Assembly: GCF_017811155.1 (NCBI RefSeq)
Contig: NZ_JACVCV010000007.1
Location: 124,001-188,000, forward strand
Length of the DNA stretch: 64,000 bases
Source: Lunatimonas salinarum
GTDB lineage: Bacteria; Bacteroidota; Bacteroidia; Cytophagales; Cyclobacteriaceae
Direction of reading: 5' to 3'
Part shown: in pieces, positions 53,901 through 63,297 of the stretch
How positions within the stretch are numbered: position 1 is the stretch's first letter
How the letters are laid out: every line of letters begins with the position of its first letter
Program-made: the position numbers and the translations under genes
Notes under the pieces: model-generated
What the model was told of the DNA's origin: nothing
The model's input: the letters and a program-made list of their open reading frames with translations, nothing else
Databases searched by the model: none

Positions 53901-54306
53901 CGCAAGAAACTTATTTGCGAGAGGAGTTCCATTTGTCCAAAACCTTGCGGAGGTTAATGATTTCTGGACTCCTGAAAACCCCAGTAATGCTGTTCCCAGA
54001 CCTTCACAGGGAGGAAACACCACGACTTTGGTGACTATGGTTTCTGATAGGTTTTTGGAAAATGGAGATTTCATAAGACTAAAAAATTTAAGCTTAAGCT
54101 ATAACTTTCCTTCCTACCTTTTTAATGATAAATCTGTTGAAGCCTTAAAATTGTCCCTTACCGGGACCAATTTGATCATGTTTACCAATTATACAGGACT
54201 TGATCCTGAAGCTTCAAGTAGGGCAAGCCTATTATCTGCGGGCATAGATTATACCCCATACCCACAAACTAGACTAGTTTCACTTTCAGCCCAAATTATT
54301 TTCTGA
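50938..54306 (+). CDS. SusC/RagA TonB-dependent receptor with STN signalling domain
   Basis: Outer-membrane importer of 1122 residues. After the signal peptide (to about residue 38, ANTGNAQ) comes an STN domain (VKLNEKSLGQFFRLVEAKTD), which talks to the FecR anti-sigma factor. A carboxypeptidase-like beta-sandwich follows (GKVTDERGEPIPGATIVVEG, FIGYRSQRI), then a TonB-box/plug region (VVVGYGTQRKADITGSVSSL, SIDVLKDASATAIYGARAAN-type motif reading SMDILKDASATAIYGA) and a 22-strand barrel. ATG 50938 is chosen because the open frame to 50878 lacks export features. It should carry an oligosaccharide across the outer membrane with the adjacent SusD lipoprotein. Base composition is visibly richer in A/T than genes left of 50.8 kb. 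Confidence 0.95.
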   Translation: MKKNILRQLLMLSKRLMYGFLIQLFFCTVLLANTGNAQRKTLEEVTISVKLNEKSLGQFFRLVEAKTDFRFTYSNGLIDLKKPVSIESNEGSLYDILAVVSQQTDLNFVQVNENIHVRAGGDKNRRIEVVEQEYAVITGKVTDERGEPIPGATIVVEGTNTGTVTNIDGVFNLEASEGSVLVVSFIGYRSQRITVGNQSNINIILEEDQSSLEEVVVVGYGTQRKADITGSVSSLSEDLIQSRPVANFEDALQGRASGVQVRQTGGDLEGRFSINIRGVGSVTGSNDPLIVVDGVPLFSSDFSTINPKDIVSMDILKDASATAIYGARAANGVVIITTKKGKAGKTQFTFSTDIGFEEIFNRFDVMSTEEQRLLFIEAFRNSNRSIATYDDPSHPAWQVDTDWQDLGTRTALRQNYNLGFSGGTDKTQFSGSISYLDRQGTIVNSDLKNWFLRLNLNTKINEKFSVSSNLTGSYQMQNTVPADDWNSAGYRSFIFEHSYTEPFDAAGNLTAINTVAAPYFGANANPLIDIMLPTRERDVTRLLGNVKFDFKPTEDLTVSANLGGDIVNGAGYTFLPVYQIGRFVRPEGQVTVQNRQELNWVTDLTANYEKKFNQHDIKLLGGFSAQQFIFENSSVTGAGTINNSLNQLANQINFNASGTSVSSGLVSTFLRGNYSYSDKYLFTATVRRDGSSKFGPESRYGVFPSGSIAWRISDEEFIKNSKVIDDFKIRTSYGLTGNQEIGNFAFLTRATGTPYVFGNNLVVGNSPQNIGDPNLQWESTRQFDIGTDISLFEGRIYLTADYYNRTSQDLLIQTPVALTAGVTEDPTVNLGSVLNKGFEFTINSRNTVGKLGWSTNFNISFNRNEILDIGSNSIGESLEIPGQLIPLSNQPANLSRAGHPVGSFYMWQFDGVWQLGEEDAARAWAGAVPGDPKYKDLNGNGVFDAGDKTIVGNPHPRFFGGIDNSFDYKNFSLSVFFDFSGGFQVYNTARNLFARGVPFVQNLAEVNDFWTPENPSNAVPRPSQGGNTTTLVTMVSDRFLENGDFIRLKNLSLSYNFPSYLFNDKSVEALKLSLTGTNLIMFTNYTGLDPEASSRASLLSAGIDYTPYPQTRLVSLSAQIIF

Positions 54307-54325
54307 TAGATAAATCCCTTTGATC

Positions 54326-55834
54326 ATGAAATCTTATAAATATATAACAAAGTTTGCCCTCGCAATAAGTGTATTTCTTAATTCGAATTGCACCTCGATT
54401 TTGGAGCCTATTCCAGAAGGGATTGTACCAATGGCAGAATTGTACACAAGTGAAAGTAATATTATTACGGCTGTAAATGGGATATATAATCCGTTACTTG
54501 GGCTGTACCAACAAAACATGTTAAGGTTGACAGAACTTGCAGGGGATGATGGATGGACCTGGCGATTTGAAACCCAACCTGACCTATTTGAGGTGGATCC
54601 GACTTCTGGGCCTGTTCAGCAAGTTTGGACCTCCCATTACTTTGGGATTACCAGAGCCAATGGGGTGTTGCACAATCTATCCCAAGTACAGGATTTTTCA
54701 AGTGAAGAAATGAGAAGATCCATTGAAGGCCAGGCAAAATTTATGCGTGCCTTTTATTATTTTAACCTAGTGCGGTTTTTCGGATCTTTACCATTAATTG
54801 TTGAGGAAATTGTGGAAAGAAACGATGCTGAAAAGCCGAGAAGCGGCATAATTGAGGTGTACGCTCAAATTAAAGCGGATATAAATGATGCTATACAACT
54901 GTTACCTATGTCCTATGATGGAGGGGTGGGAAAAGAGGTGGGTAGGCCTACTTCTAATTCTGCTAGGGCCTTGTTGTCATTAGTACATCTGGAATTGGAA
55001 GAATGGTCGGAAGTTGTCAATCTTTCCCAGGGAATATATGGAGTAGGATCATTGTTGTCCAATTACAGTAATAATTTTAATGGCTCACAGGAAAATAGTT
55101 CTGCATCCTTTTTTGAGGTACAATATGGTGGTGTAATAGGCGAAACTACAACTAATAAAAGTATTGCCTTTGCTCCTGCTGATTTTGAAAACGGGTCCGC
55201 CTTCATTTTACCTACCGATGATGGACTGGAAGGTGAAGGTGGAGGGTTGTCCTCTGGAAATGGTTTGATTCAGGCTTTTGAGGATGGGGATCTCCGAAAG
55301 AATATCATAGTGGATACTTATGGACTTTCAAATTTTATTGATCCTTCCAAACCTGATGGGAGCCTTTATTATGTCAATAAATATTTCAATACCAGTGACC
55401 CGAGAGGATTGAGCACATGGAACTTCCCATTAATTAGGTATGCAGAGATACTATTGAGTTTTGCCGAAGCATTAAATGAACTTGGATTTCAGGCAGATGG
55501 AGAAGCATTCGACATGTTAAATGAAGTAAGGGAAAATGCTGGTTTGATGCCTTTGACTTCTGGAGAGCTTTCTAATCAAGATGAGTTCAGGGAAGCGGTG
55601 AGGAGGGAAAGGAGGATTGAGCTTGCCTTCGAAGCGAAGCGGTATTTTGATTTGAACAGATGGGGGGTATTAGCCGATGTTATTCAAGTTCAAATGGATT
55701 ATACTAATTTGAATTTCCCAAGGCAAAGGCTAATTTCTCATCCGATTACAGGAAAAGATTATCATTTGTATCCACTACCGGCTATTGAATTTGTAAATAA
55801 TGTGCAGTTAGGTGAGCAAAACCCGGGATATTGA
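54326..55834 (+). CDS. SusD/RagB glycan-binding outer-membrane lipoprotein
   Basis: Surface lipoprotein of 502 residues that caps the SusC barrel and binds the glycan. The lipobox cysteine follows LNSN (NSNC, near residue 22). SusD hallmarks are the TPR-like helices with GQAKFMRAFYYFNLVRFFGS, RPTSNSARALLSLVHLEL, and the C-terminal FREAVRRERRIELAFEAKRY followed by FDLNRWG. The ATG at 54326 is used; TTG 54320 would add two residues. It is 19 bases after the susC-like gene and overlaps the open frame of the next sulfatase, whose ATG lies 12 bases downstream. The substrate, judging from the attached genes, should be a sulfated polymer. Confidence 0.94.
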   Translation: MKSYKYITKFALAISVFLNSNCTSILEPIPEGIVPMAELYTSESNIITAVNGIYNPLLGLYQQNMLRLTELAGDDGWTWRFETQPDLFEVDPTSGPVQQVWTSHYFGITRANGVLHNLSQVQDFSSEEMRRSIEGQAKFMRAFYYFNLVRFFGSLPLIVEEIVERNDAEKPRSGIIEVYAQIKADINDAIQLLPMSYDGGVGKEVGRPTSNSARALLSLVHLELEEWSEVVNLSQGIYGVGSLLSNYSNNFNGSQENSSASFFEVQYGGVIGETTTNKSIAFAPADFENGSAFILPTDDGLEGEGGGLSSGNGLIQAFEDGDLRKNIIVDTYGLSNFIDPSKPDGSLYYVNKYFNTSDPRGLSTWNFPLIRYAEILLSFAEALNELGFQADGEAFDMLNEVRENAGLMPLTSGELSNQDEFREAVRRERRIELAFEAKRYFDLNRWGVLADVIQVQMDYTNLNFPRQRLISHPITGKDYHLYPLPAIEFVNNVQLGEQNPGY

Positions 55835-55845
55835 GAAGCTGTTGT

Positions 55846-57186
55846 ATGAAAGAATTCCTTTATGCGATAGGGTTATTTATTTTGATGGGTTGGGGATGTA
55901 ATTCCCAACCCAACGAAGAGGGAAAATCAAATTCGAAACGCACAGCACCCAATGTGGTACTTATAATGGCCGATGATCTGGGATTCAATGACTTGGGCTG
56001 TTATGGTAATATTTCGATAAAAACGCCAACGATTGATCGGCTTGCAGCTTCAGGTTTCAGGTTTACCGATTACCATTCCAACGGTGCGGTTTGTAGTCCA
56101 ACCCGTGCCTCTCTGCTAACAGGGCTTTATCCTCAGGAAGCAGGAGTGGAAGGCGTGATTACTGCAAAAAGCCATAGAGAAAAGGGGATGTCCTTAGATA
56201 AATTCACACTTGCGGAATTTTTAAAGGAGTCAGGTTATGCTACCGCCATATTTGGGAAATGGCATTTGGGGTATAAACCGGAATTTGGCCCTAATGTCCA
56301 AGGATTTGACCATTTTGTGGGATTTGTAAGCGGAAATGTCGATTATTTCAGCCATATCGATCAGGAAGGATATGAGGACTGGTGGAATAATCAATATCTT
56401 GAAAAAGAAGCCGGCTATTTGACTGATTTGATCACGGATAAGGCACTTGAGTACTTGGAAGAAAGAAATATCGACAAACCATTTTTTCTGTATTTGGCCC
56501 ATGGCGCCCCCCATTCCCCTTATCAGGGACCCAATGATAATGCGGATAGAACAGTCGGCGGTGATTTTCCGATACAGGGAAGTCGTGAAGATAAGGAAGC
56601 TGCCTACAAGGAGATGATAGAATCTCTGGATGGTAATGTTGGTAGGGTAATGGACTACCTAGAAAAAAACCAGCTTTCAGAAAACACTCTTGTTATTTTC
56701 TGTTCAGACAATGGAGGTGCCAAAAACGTTGGATCAAATACACCGTTCAGTGGATTCAAAGGACAACTTTACGAGGGAGGACATAGGGTACCGGCAATTT
56801 TCTACAGGAAGGACAAAATTCCTCAAAAGGTTTCTGAGGAATTGGTATTATCCATGGATTTGTTCCCCACCATTGCCGGCTTGTTGGGTTTAGAGATTCC
56901 TGCGGGTTTGTCGGGAAAGAACCTGGCAGGAATAGTTGATGGGAATGGTCCTTCAAATTTGGAAGAGGAAAGAATCGTATTCTGGAGATTTGGAAATCAA
57001 ATTGCTGTCCGGAAAGGCGATTGGAAATTGTTGAAAATCGGTGATACATCCAATTTATATGATCTTTCCACTGATATTCAAGAATCCACTGACATTAAGG
57101 GCGCATATCCAGATATTTTCCAAGAATTAAAAAGAGCCTATGAAGATTGGGAGTCTGGTTTGACCGAGGAAATAATCTCCTCCTGA
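55846..57186 (+). CDS. Sulfatase (S1) of the SusCD locus, lipoprotein
   Basis: Formylglycine sulfatase of 446 residues. Lipobox WGC (Cys18) predicts attachment to a membrane. Asp43-Asp44 in IMADDLGFNDLG and Cys83 in CSPTRASLLTGLYPQ form the active-site core; FGKWHLGY and FCSDNGGAKN are further ligands. ATG 55846 is preferred over TTG 55831, which overlaps the susD stop. As the first gene after SusD it should act on the imported sulfated oligosaccharide. Confidence 0.92.
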   Translation: MKEFLYAIGLFILMGWGCNSQPNEEGKSNSKRTAPNVVLIMADDLGFNDLGCYGNISIKTPTIDRLAASGFRFTDYHSNGAVCSPTRASLLTGLYPQEAGVEGVITAKSHREKGMSLDKFTLAEFLKESGYATAIFGKWHLGYKPEFGPNVQGFDHFVGFVSGNVDYFSHIDQEGYEDWWNNQYLEKEAGYLTDLITDKALEYLEERNIDKPFFLYLAHGAPHSPYQGPNDNADRTVGGDFPIQGSREDKEAAYKEMIESLDGNVGRVMDYLEKNQLSENTLVIFCSDNGGAKNVGSNTPFSGFKGQLYEGGHRVPAIFYRKDKIPQKVSEELVLSMDLFPTIAGLLGLEIPAGLSGKNLAGIVDGNGPSNLEEERIVFWRFGNQIAVRKGDWKLLKIGDTSNLYDLSTDIQESTDIKGAYPDIFQELKRAYEDWESGLTEEIISS

Positions 57187-57313
57187 TCTAAATTTATTCT
57201 GAGGGAAATTTTAAAAACGCTTAAAGTCACAAAATTCCAATTCACCCATTATTTCTTCTTCCTTCTATACCGTCAAGAAGAAAAATTCAATTATTAGAAA
57301 ATAGAAATTAACT

Positions 57314-58873
57314 ATGCTTAAAGTAATTACAATGCGAGCATTATTTTTAATTGTCCTCGTTGGCATCCCTTTACATTTAACGGGGCAGTCGTCCAATTTA
57401 CCAAATAATCCGAATATTGTATACATCTTGGCGGATGATTTGGGGATTGGAGACATAACCGGGTATAATCCCGATTCCAAAATCAATACCAAAAATTTAG
57501 ATCGATTGATTAATCATGGGTTGAAATTTACCGATGCGCATACCAGTTCGGCGGTTTGTACCCCAACCCGATACGGCATCATCACCGGGAGGTATAATTG
57601 GCGGTCTACCTTAAAAAGCGGTGTATTGGGAGGTTATTCCAAACCGTTGATAGGCAGTGGTAGGTTGACTGTAGGTGACCTTCTCCAGGAAAAAGGGTAT
57701 CATACTGCTTTTGTTGGAAAATGGCATCTAGGCTGGGATTGGGCGTTTAAGGAAAATACCTCGGATATCGATAACCTCGGCAATAATTTCGATATTGATT
57801 ATTCCAAGCCCATTACAAATGGCCCCAAAGATCTCGGGTTTTCTTATTCCTATGGATTCAGCGGTTCATTGGATATGCCCCCATATGTATATGTGGAAGA
57901 TAATAAGGTCACGGCTTCACCGGACCGGGTTACTGTTAATGTTGACGATAAAGGATTTTGGAGGCAGGGTCCCACCGGAAGTGATTTTGACCATGTTCAG
58001 GTATTGCCACACCTTACCGATAAAGCGGTGGAATACATCCATCGGCAATCCGATACCGGGAAACCGTTTTTTATGTATTTTGCCTTGCCAGCACCCCATA
58101 CCCCGATTTTGCCAACTACTGAGTTTATGGGAAAAAGCAATACCAATATGTATGGGGATTTTATGCTACAGGTAGATGATGTGGTTGGGCAAATCATCCA
58201 AGCATTGGAAGACAAGGGTCAACTTGAAAATACGATTCTAATTTTTGTCAGTGACAATGGCTGCTCTCCAAAGGCAAGTTTTCCGGAACTTGAAAAAGTA
58301 AATCATAATCCCAGTTTTATTTATAGAGGCCATAAGGCTGATATTTATGAAGGTGGGCATAGGGTGCCTTTTATCGTTCATTGGCCGGAAAAAATACAGC
58401 AAGCCAGAACTGTCTCTTCAACAATATGCACCACAGACTTAATGGCCACCCTGGCAGATTTGGTAAGTTTTGAATTGCCAGCACAGGCGGGGGAAGATAG
58501 TTTTAGCTTCTTACCTCTGTTGTTGAACGGAAATGAAACCACATTTTTGAGGGAGGCAACAGTTCATCATTCCATAGACGGAAGTTTTGCCATCCGGAAA
58601 GAGGAATGGAAACTTATTTTGTGCCCTGGTTCTGGAGGATGGAGTTTTCCCAGGACCCCGGAAGAGTTAAAGGGATTACCTCCAATGCAGCTTTTCAATC
58701 TTGATAAGGATCCGGCAGAAACGCAAAATATAATAGAAAGCCATCCTGACAAAGTTCATGAATTGAAATCGCTCTTGACAGAATACATAAAAAATGGACG
58801 AAGTACGCCTGGAATACCGCAGAAAAATGATGGACCGGAAACTTGGAAACAACTTTACTGGATGTACGAGTGA
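57314..58873 (+). CDS. Sulfatase (S1), secreted, arylsulfatase A-like
   Basis: 519-residue sulfatase with a signal peptide ending near residue 25 (HLTGQ). Asp41-Asp42 in ILADDLGIGD and Cys82 in CTPTRYGIITGRYNWRS are conserved; FVGKWHLGWDW and FVSDNGCSPKA complete the site. The following gene has the same overall pattern (GRYxWRS, GKWHLGWDW, SDNGC, GRSTPG at the end), so the two are a tandem pair. A gap of 127 bases separates it from the previous sulfatase and could hold a promoter, though none is clear. Confidence 0.92.
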   Translation: MLKVITMRALFLIVLVGIPLHLTGQSSNLPNNPNIVYILADDLGIGDITGYNPDSKINTKNLDRLINHGLKFTDAHTSSAVCTPTRYGIITGRYNWRSTLKSGVLGGYSKPLIGSGRLTVGDLLQEKGYHTAFVGKWHLGWDWAFKENTSDIDNLGNNFDIDYSKPITNGPKDLGFSYSYGFSGSLDMPPYVYVEDNKVTASPDRVTVNVDDKGFWRQGPTGSDFDHVQVLPHLTDKAVEYIHRQSDTGKPFFMYFALPAPHTPILPTTEFMGKSNTNMYGDFMLQVDDVVGQIIQALEDKGQLENTILIFVSDNGCSPKASFPELEKVNHNPSFIYRGHKADIYEGGHRVPFIVHWPEKIQQARTVSSTICTTDLMATLADLVSFELPAQAGEDSFSFLPLLLNGNETTFLREATVHHSIDGSFAIRKEEWKLILCPGSGGWSFPRTPEELKGLPPMQLFNLDKDPAETQNIIESHPDKVHELKSLLTEYIKNGRSTPGIPQKNDGPETWKQLYWMYE

Positions 58874-58882
58874 TCAGCTAGT

Positions 58883-60556
58883 ATGTTGAAAAATAGGATG
58901 AAAAAAATCAGTAGGATGGTGGTAGTGGTTAAAAATGCTAAAATGCATGTGAATGTGATAGTTATTTTATTTTCATCGATTTTACTCTCCTGTACACAGG
59001 AAAGTAAGAAAGTGGAACGTCCAAATATTGTGATTATTTATGCCGATGACCTGGGATATGGCGACGTTCAATCCTATAATCCGGAGAGAGGTAAAATTTT
59101 AACCCCTCATATTGATCGGCTGGCAGCAGAAGGAATGTCGTTTACTGATGCGCATTCCTCATCGGGAGTTTGTTCTCCTTCGCGGTATACCCTGTTAACC
59201 GGTCGTTATCACTGGCGCAGTAGGCTCCAAAAGGGAATTGTTGGATTATATGGAAAACCGCTAATCACCCAAGAAAGGCTAACCATAGCCGGACTGGTAA
59301 AACAGCAGGGGTACCAGACCAGTTGCATTGGTAAATGGCATTTGGGGTGGGATTGGCCTATTGCTGACGGTCAAATGAATTTATTCCGATCAGAAAGAAA
59401 AGATGTTGTCGCCTCTCCAAAACACAAAAAAGTATGGAGAGAGGTATTTTCTCTCCCGATTCCGGGCGGTCCGACATCCGTTGGTTTTGATGAATACTTT
59501 GGTACCGATGTGCCTAACCATCCCCCTTTTTGTTTTATAGAAAACGACAGGACGGTGGGCATTCCTACGGAATTCGGAGCACCCCGTTTATTTGGGCGGA
59601 ATCAGGCTAGCCTCCAAGGTCCGGCGAGGGAGCTTTGGGCATTGGAAGATATTTTACCTACCTTAGCTGTCCGTTCGACTGCATATATTGAACGGGAGGC
59701 GGCGGCTTCTCGGCCTTTTTTTCTCTACCTATCCCTGACCTCGCCACATACACCTCTTTCCGTAAATGACGAGTGGTTTGGTGAAAGCAAATTATCACTC
59801 TACGCAGATTTGGTCATGGAGACTGATGCGGTCGTCGGAAGGGTGCTCGAGGCAATAGAAAGAAGCGGGGTAATGGAGAACACGTTGGTAATCTTTACTA
59901 GTGATAATGGGTGTGCACCCTATGTGGGTAAAACTACTGCCGAAGAAGCTTATGACCTGAATATGAGAGTTTGGGACTGGGATAGAAATGCCCCTCCTGT
60001 TGCGTCCATGGAAGAGAAAGGCCATTACCCAAGTGGGCCTTTTCGGGGATACAAATCTGACGTTTGGGAAGGTGGCCACAGAATACCGTTTATAGTCAAA
60101 TGGCCTGGAAAAGTGAAACCTGGAAGTACCACCTCCCAATTAGCTCATCAGGCCGATCTTATGGCAACCATAGCTGAGATCATAGGAGTTGAGATTCCTA
60201 ACAATGCGGGTGAAGATAGTTTCAGTCTACTTCCGTTGCTCATGGGAGGAGATCAGCCGGTACGTGAAACAGCGGTTAGCACTTCTATAAATGGTCTACC
60301 CAGCTTGCGCAATGGAGATTGGAAATACATAGCTGGTCCTGGGTCAGGAGGTTGGACACCCGGGGAAGGCGACTTTCCAGTACAACTCTATAACTTAGGC
60401 ATGGACCCTGGTGAAACGCAGAATCTGGCTAGCCAAGAACCCGATCGGGTAGAAAAGATGGTGATGCTGTTGGAAAATCTTATAGTGGACGGTAGAAGTA
60501 CTCCCGGGACTATTCAGGAAAATGATGTCGAGGTGATTCGATATCCTAGCAAATAA
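58883..60556 (+). CDS. Sulfatase (S1), lipoprotein, tandem paralog
   Basis: 557-residue sulfatase starting 9 bases after the previous one. The N-terminus is long and basic before a lipobox (LLSC, Cys37); an internal ATG at 58943 would give a more normal signal. Asp55-Asp56 in IYADDLGYGDV and Cys97 in CSPSRYTLLTGRYHWRS are the key residues; here the formylglycine motif is CxPSR. Compared with its neighbour it contains an insertion between about residues 160 and 230. A terminator-like hairpin follows the stop at 60575-60636, suggesting the end of the SusCD-sulfatase transcript. Confidence 0.91.
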   Translation: MLKNRMKKISRMVVVVKNAKMHVNVIVILFSSILLSCTQESKKVERPNIVIIYADDLGYGDVQSYNPERGKILTPHIDRLAAEGMSFTDAHSSSGVCSPSRYTLLTGRYHWRSRLQKGIVGLYGKPLITQERLTIAGLVKQQGYQTSCIGKWHLGWDWPIADGQMNLFRSERKDVVASPKHKKVWREVFSLPIPGGPTSVGFDEYFGTDVPNHPPFCFIENDRTVGIPTEFGAPRLFGRNQASLQGPARELWALEDILPTLAVRSTAYIEREAAASRPFFLYLSLTSPHTPLSVNDEWFGESKLSLYADLVMETDAVVGRVLEAIERSGVMENTLVIFTSDNGCAPYVGKTTAEEAYDLNMRVWDWDRNAPPVASMEEKGHYPSGPFRGYKSDVWEGGHRIPFIVKWPGKVKPGSTTSQLAHQADLMATIAEIIGVEIPNNAGEDSFSLLPLLMGGDQPVRETAVSTSINGLPSLRNGDWKYIAGPGSGGWTPGEGDFPVQLYNLGMDPGETQNLASQEPDRVEKMVMLLENLIVDGRSTPGTIQENDVEVIRYPSK

Positions 60557-60574
60557 TTATCGGTGTTCGAGAAG

Positions 60575-60636
60575 ACCCGTGGGATCAGAAATGAGCTGCT
60601 TCAGGGATTCATTCATGCATACCACGGGCCTTTTTT
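60575..60636 (+). terminator. Terminator after the sulfatase operon
   Basis: ACCCGTGG at 60575 pairs with CCACGGGC across a long loop and runs into TTTTTT (60631-60636). The loop of about 35 bases makes it less certain than a compact hairpin. Confidence 0.5.
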
Positions 60637-60863
60637 CGTCACATGGCCTTTTGTACACGTCAGGCACTTCCTCTATGCTTGAAAAAAATAAGCTACTCTG
60701 ACCGAGAGGTATCCCCCAACCTTTTACTGTCCAAGGCTTAAGTTCATTTTTTTTAACGTGTTACATACTGCTACATAGGGCCTGCTTAGAAAGCAATAAA
60801 TCACCTCAAAAGTCAGAAATGATCGGATTTTTTTTCATTTTGAAGGCCAGTAAGTGCAGTATT

Positions 60864-61174
60864 ATGAGAAGGAACACCAAAAGGCGTGCACCGGGGAGCG
60901 AATACACCAGTCCCAGCCAGCTTTCCTTTACAGGTTTTGAGACTCCGTTTTACAACCACCAGCTTGACCCTTCCAACCGCTGGGTTGTGCTGAGCTCCCA
61001 GATTCCCTGGGGCGATCTGGTGGGGCTCTTCTACAGACACAATCCCCCAAAGCGATCGGCAGACCGGCAGACCGACACTGAATCTGAGTGTGCTTTTCGG
61101 GGCAATGATCAATACACACCTGCTTTGTCTGGACTACAGAAAGCCAATTACATTGATTAATGAATATGGGTAAC
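60864..61174 (+). pseudogene. IS5-type transposase remnant, frameshifted and truncated
   Basis: The N-terminal part of a Bacteroidota IS5/IS1182-type transposase is legible from MRRNTKRRAPG: QLSFTGFETPFYNHQLDPSN, RWVVLSSQIPWGDLVGLFYR. After about residue 65 the continuation moves to another frame (GRPTLNLSVLFGAMINTHLL, CLDYRKPITLINEYG) and stops at 61172-61174. The catalytic domain is absent. It separates the SusCD-sulfatase operon from two further sulfatase genes and shows past transposition here. Confidence 0.7.
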
Positions 61175-61480
61175 TCCTTAATTTTCAAAGATAATACCAT
61201 TCTTGCGGTTCTATTATTCTGCATGCAGTACAGCAGGCGACAGAACCTGCTAATTTTAGGGATCTATTGGGCAGTTTGTAGTTGGTCAAAATATCTCTAT
61301 ATTGCTTTTAGGCACATCTATTTCTCAAAAAAAAGCATAAAAGCGTGTTCAAAGTAGCACTAAACCGAAAATTTCCAGCGAACAGAGAATCCATGTTGAA
61401 CATGTAATCGTCAGCAGGCTGGCGCTGCCCCATATTCCTACAAAGCGTTTTTTATAACTTACCTAATTCAAAAACAACTT
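61175..61480. other. Intergenic region before the 61.5-kb sulfatase
   Basis: No gene is supported. The first part may hold more of the decayed insertion sequence. No clear -33/-7 promoter was found before the sulfatase. Confidence 0.35.
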
Positions 61481-63277
61481 ATGAAACTTTATCCATTGAT
61501 AGCTCTGTTGAGCGGAATGCTTTTGATGTCAATCCATCTTTTTGCCCAGCAAAAGCCTATCAAAAAACCAAACGTCATCCTGATAATCACAGACGACCAA
61601 GGCATGGGAGACTTAGGCGCGATGGGAAATCCCATCATAAAAACGCCAAATCTGGATGCATTTTATGGTGATGCGGTAAGGTTCACTAACTATCATGTTT
61701 CTACGACCTGTGCCCCGACAAGGGGCGCACTGATGACTGGCAGGCATACCAATCGGCTGAATGTGTTCCATACCATTACCGGGCGATCGCTGCTTTTCGA
61801 AGATGAAGTTATATTGCCGCAGATTTTTGGCCAAAATGGCTACACCAACGGGATGTTTGGCAAATGGCATTTGGGAGACAACTTACCGCTTCGCCCGGAA
61901 GACAGGGGATTTCACGAAGTCGTTCGGCATGGGGGAGGAGGTATTGGCCAAGGTCCGGACTATTGGGACAATGACTACTTCGATGATACCTACTGGCACA
62001 ATGGCGAGCTTGAAAAGTACGAAGGCTATTGTACGGATGTGTTCTTTTCGGAAGCGATGGCGTTTATAGAAGAAAATAAGGATACACCGTTTTTCGCCTA
62101 CATTTCCACCAATGCACCCCATGGACCGCTAAACGTACCTAAGGAATATATTGATCTATACAAAGATTACTGCGAAGAAGAGCTTCCTGAGCGATTCAAA
62201 AGATTCTATGGGATGATTACCAACATTGATGACAACTTTAAGCGGCTGGAGCAAAAGCTGCAGGAGTTGGAGCTGACAGACAATACCATCCTGATTTTTA
62301 CTACGGACAATGGTACTGCGGGTGGAAACAGAATATTCGATGCTGGTATGAGGGGTGCCAAGGCATCGGTATACGAAGGTGGCCACCGGGTACCCCTGTT
62401 TATCCGTTGGCCAGACGGACAGCTGACAGGCGGTAAAGACATTGACAACTTGGTGGCACACTACGATTTGCTTCCCACCTTTGTGGATCTTCTTGGGCTG
62501 GATTTCAATCCGGTGAAGCCGCTTGATGGCATCAGCCTTAAACCTTTACTGACGGAAACCGCCAAGTCTTGGCCCAACAGGGTCATGTACGTGGATACCC
62601 AGCGGCTGCAAAATCTAGTCAAGTACAAAGATTACTCCGTGATGGATGATCGCTGGAGATTGGTAAATGGCAAAGAACTCTATGACATGACGAATGATAA
62701 AATCCAGTCCAACAATGTTATTGACCAGCATCCGTTGGTGGTGGAAAAACTATTGTTAGGGTACGAAAAATGGTGGCAGTCTATCATGGATGAGGGGCCG
62801 AATGAACGCTATGCTTATATAAAAGTAGGTGCTGGAAAAGAGAGTCCCAGCCGTATCAACGCCCACGATATGTTGACGGGAAAGCATGGTTCATCATGGC
62901 ATCAGAATGGAGCGACTTCGGCGGCACAGGCTACCGGGCGATGGAAGATCGAATTTGTGGAAGATGGCGAGTATGCGATTTCGATACGCAGATTTCCCAG
63001 GGAGAGTGGCTTGGCAATCAACGCGACCTTTCCCACACAGGACAAGCCGGTGGAACTTGAAAGGGCAAAGATAGGCAGTGATAAAGCAGATTTTGAACAA
63101 GCATATATTTATGTAGCTAATTTGGAAGGAACCAAAAATATTGAAGCGGATCAGGAAGAAGTCACTTTTACGGGGCATGTTTCCGCAGGCAAGTACGATA
63201 TCGAAGCACAACTCATTGACGCTGCAAAAAGAGTTTACCCTGCGTACTATGTGTATATCGAGAAATTGCCTCGATAA
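61481..63277 (+). CDS. Sulfatase (S1) with C-terminal beta-rich extension
   Basis: Secreted sulfatase of 598 residues (signal peptide to about residue 22, HLFAQ). Asp38-Asp39 in IITDDQGMGDLG, Cys77 in CAPTRGALMTGRHTNR, and FGKWHLGD and FTTDNGTAGG mark an active enzyme. From about residue 445 a C-terminal extension (GRWKIEFVEDGEYAISIRRF, YDIEAQLID) resembles that of the 13.1-kb sulfatase and may bind carbohydrate. The substrate is unknown. The next sulfatase starts 20 bases downstream, so they are cotranscribed. Confidence 0.91.
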   Translation: MKLYPLIALLSGMLLMSIHLFAQQKPIKKPNVILIITDDQGMGDLGAMGNPIIKTPNLDAFYGDAVRFTNYHVSTTCAPTRGALMTGRHTNRLNVFHTITGRSLLFEDEVILPQIFGQNGYTNGMFGKWHLGDNLPLRPEDRGFHEVVRHGGGGIGQGPDYWDNDYFDDTYWHNGELEKYEGYCTDVFFSEAMAFIEENKDTPFFAYISTNAPHGPLNVPKEYIDLYKDYCEEELPERFKRFYGMITNIDDNFKRLEQKLQELELTDNTILIFTTDNGTAGGNRIFDAGMRGAKASVYEGGHRVPLFIRWPDGQLTGGKDIDNLVAHYDLLPTFVDLLGLDFNPVKPLDGISLKPLLTETAKSWPNRVMYVDTQRLQNLVKYKDYSVMDDRWRLVNGKELYDMTNDKIQSNNVIDQHPLVVEKLLLGYEKWWQSIMDEGPNERYAYIKVGAGKESPSRINAHDMLTGKHGSSWHQNGATSAAQATGRWKIEFVEDGEYAISIRRFPRESGLAINATFPTQDKPVELERAKIGSDKADFEQAYIYVANLEGTKNIEADQEEVTFTGHVSAGKYDIEAQLIDAAKRVYPAYYVYIEKLPR

Positions 63278-63297
63278 TTTTAATCCAGGGGTCTTTT

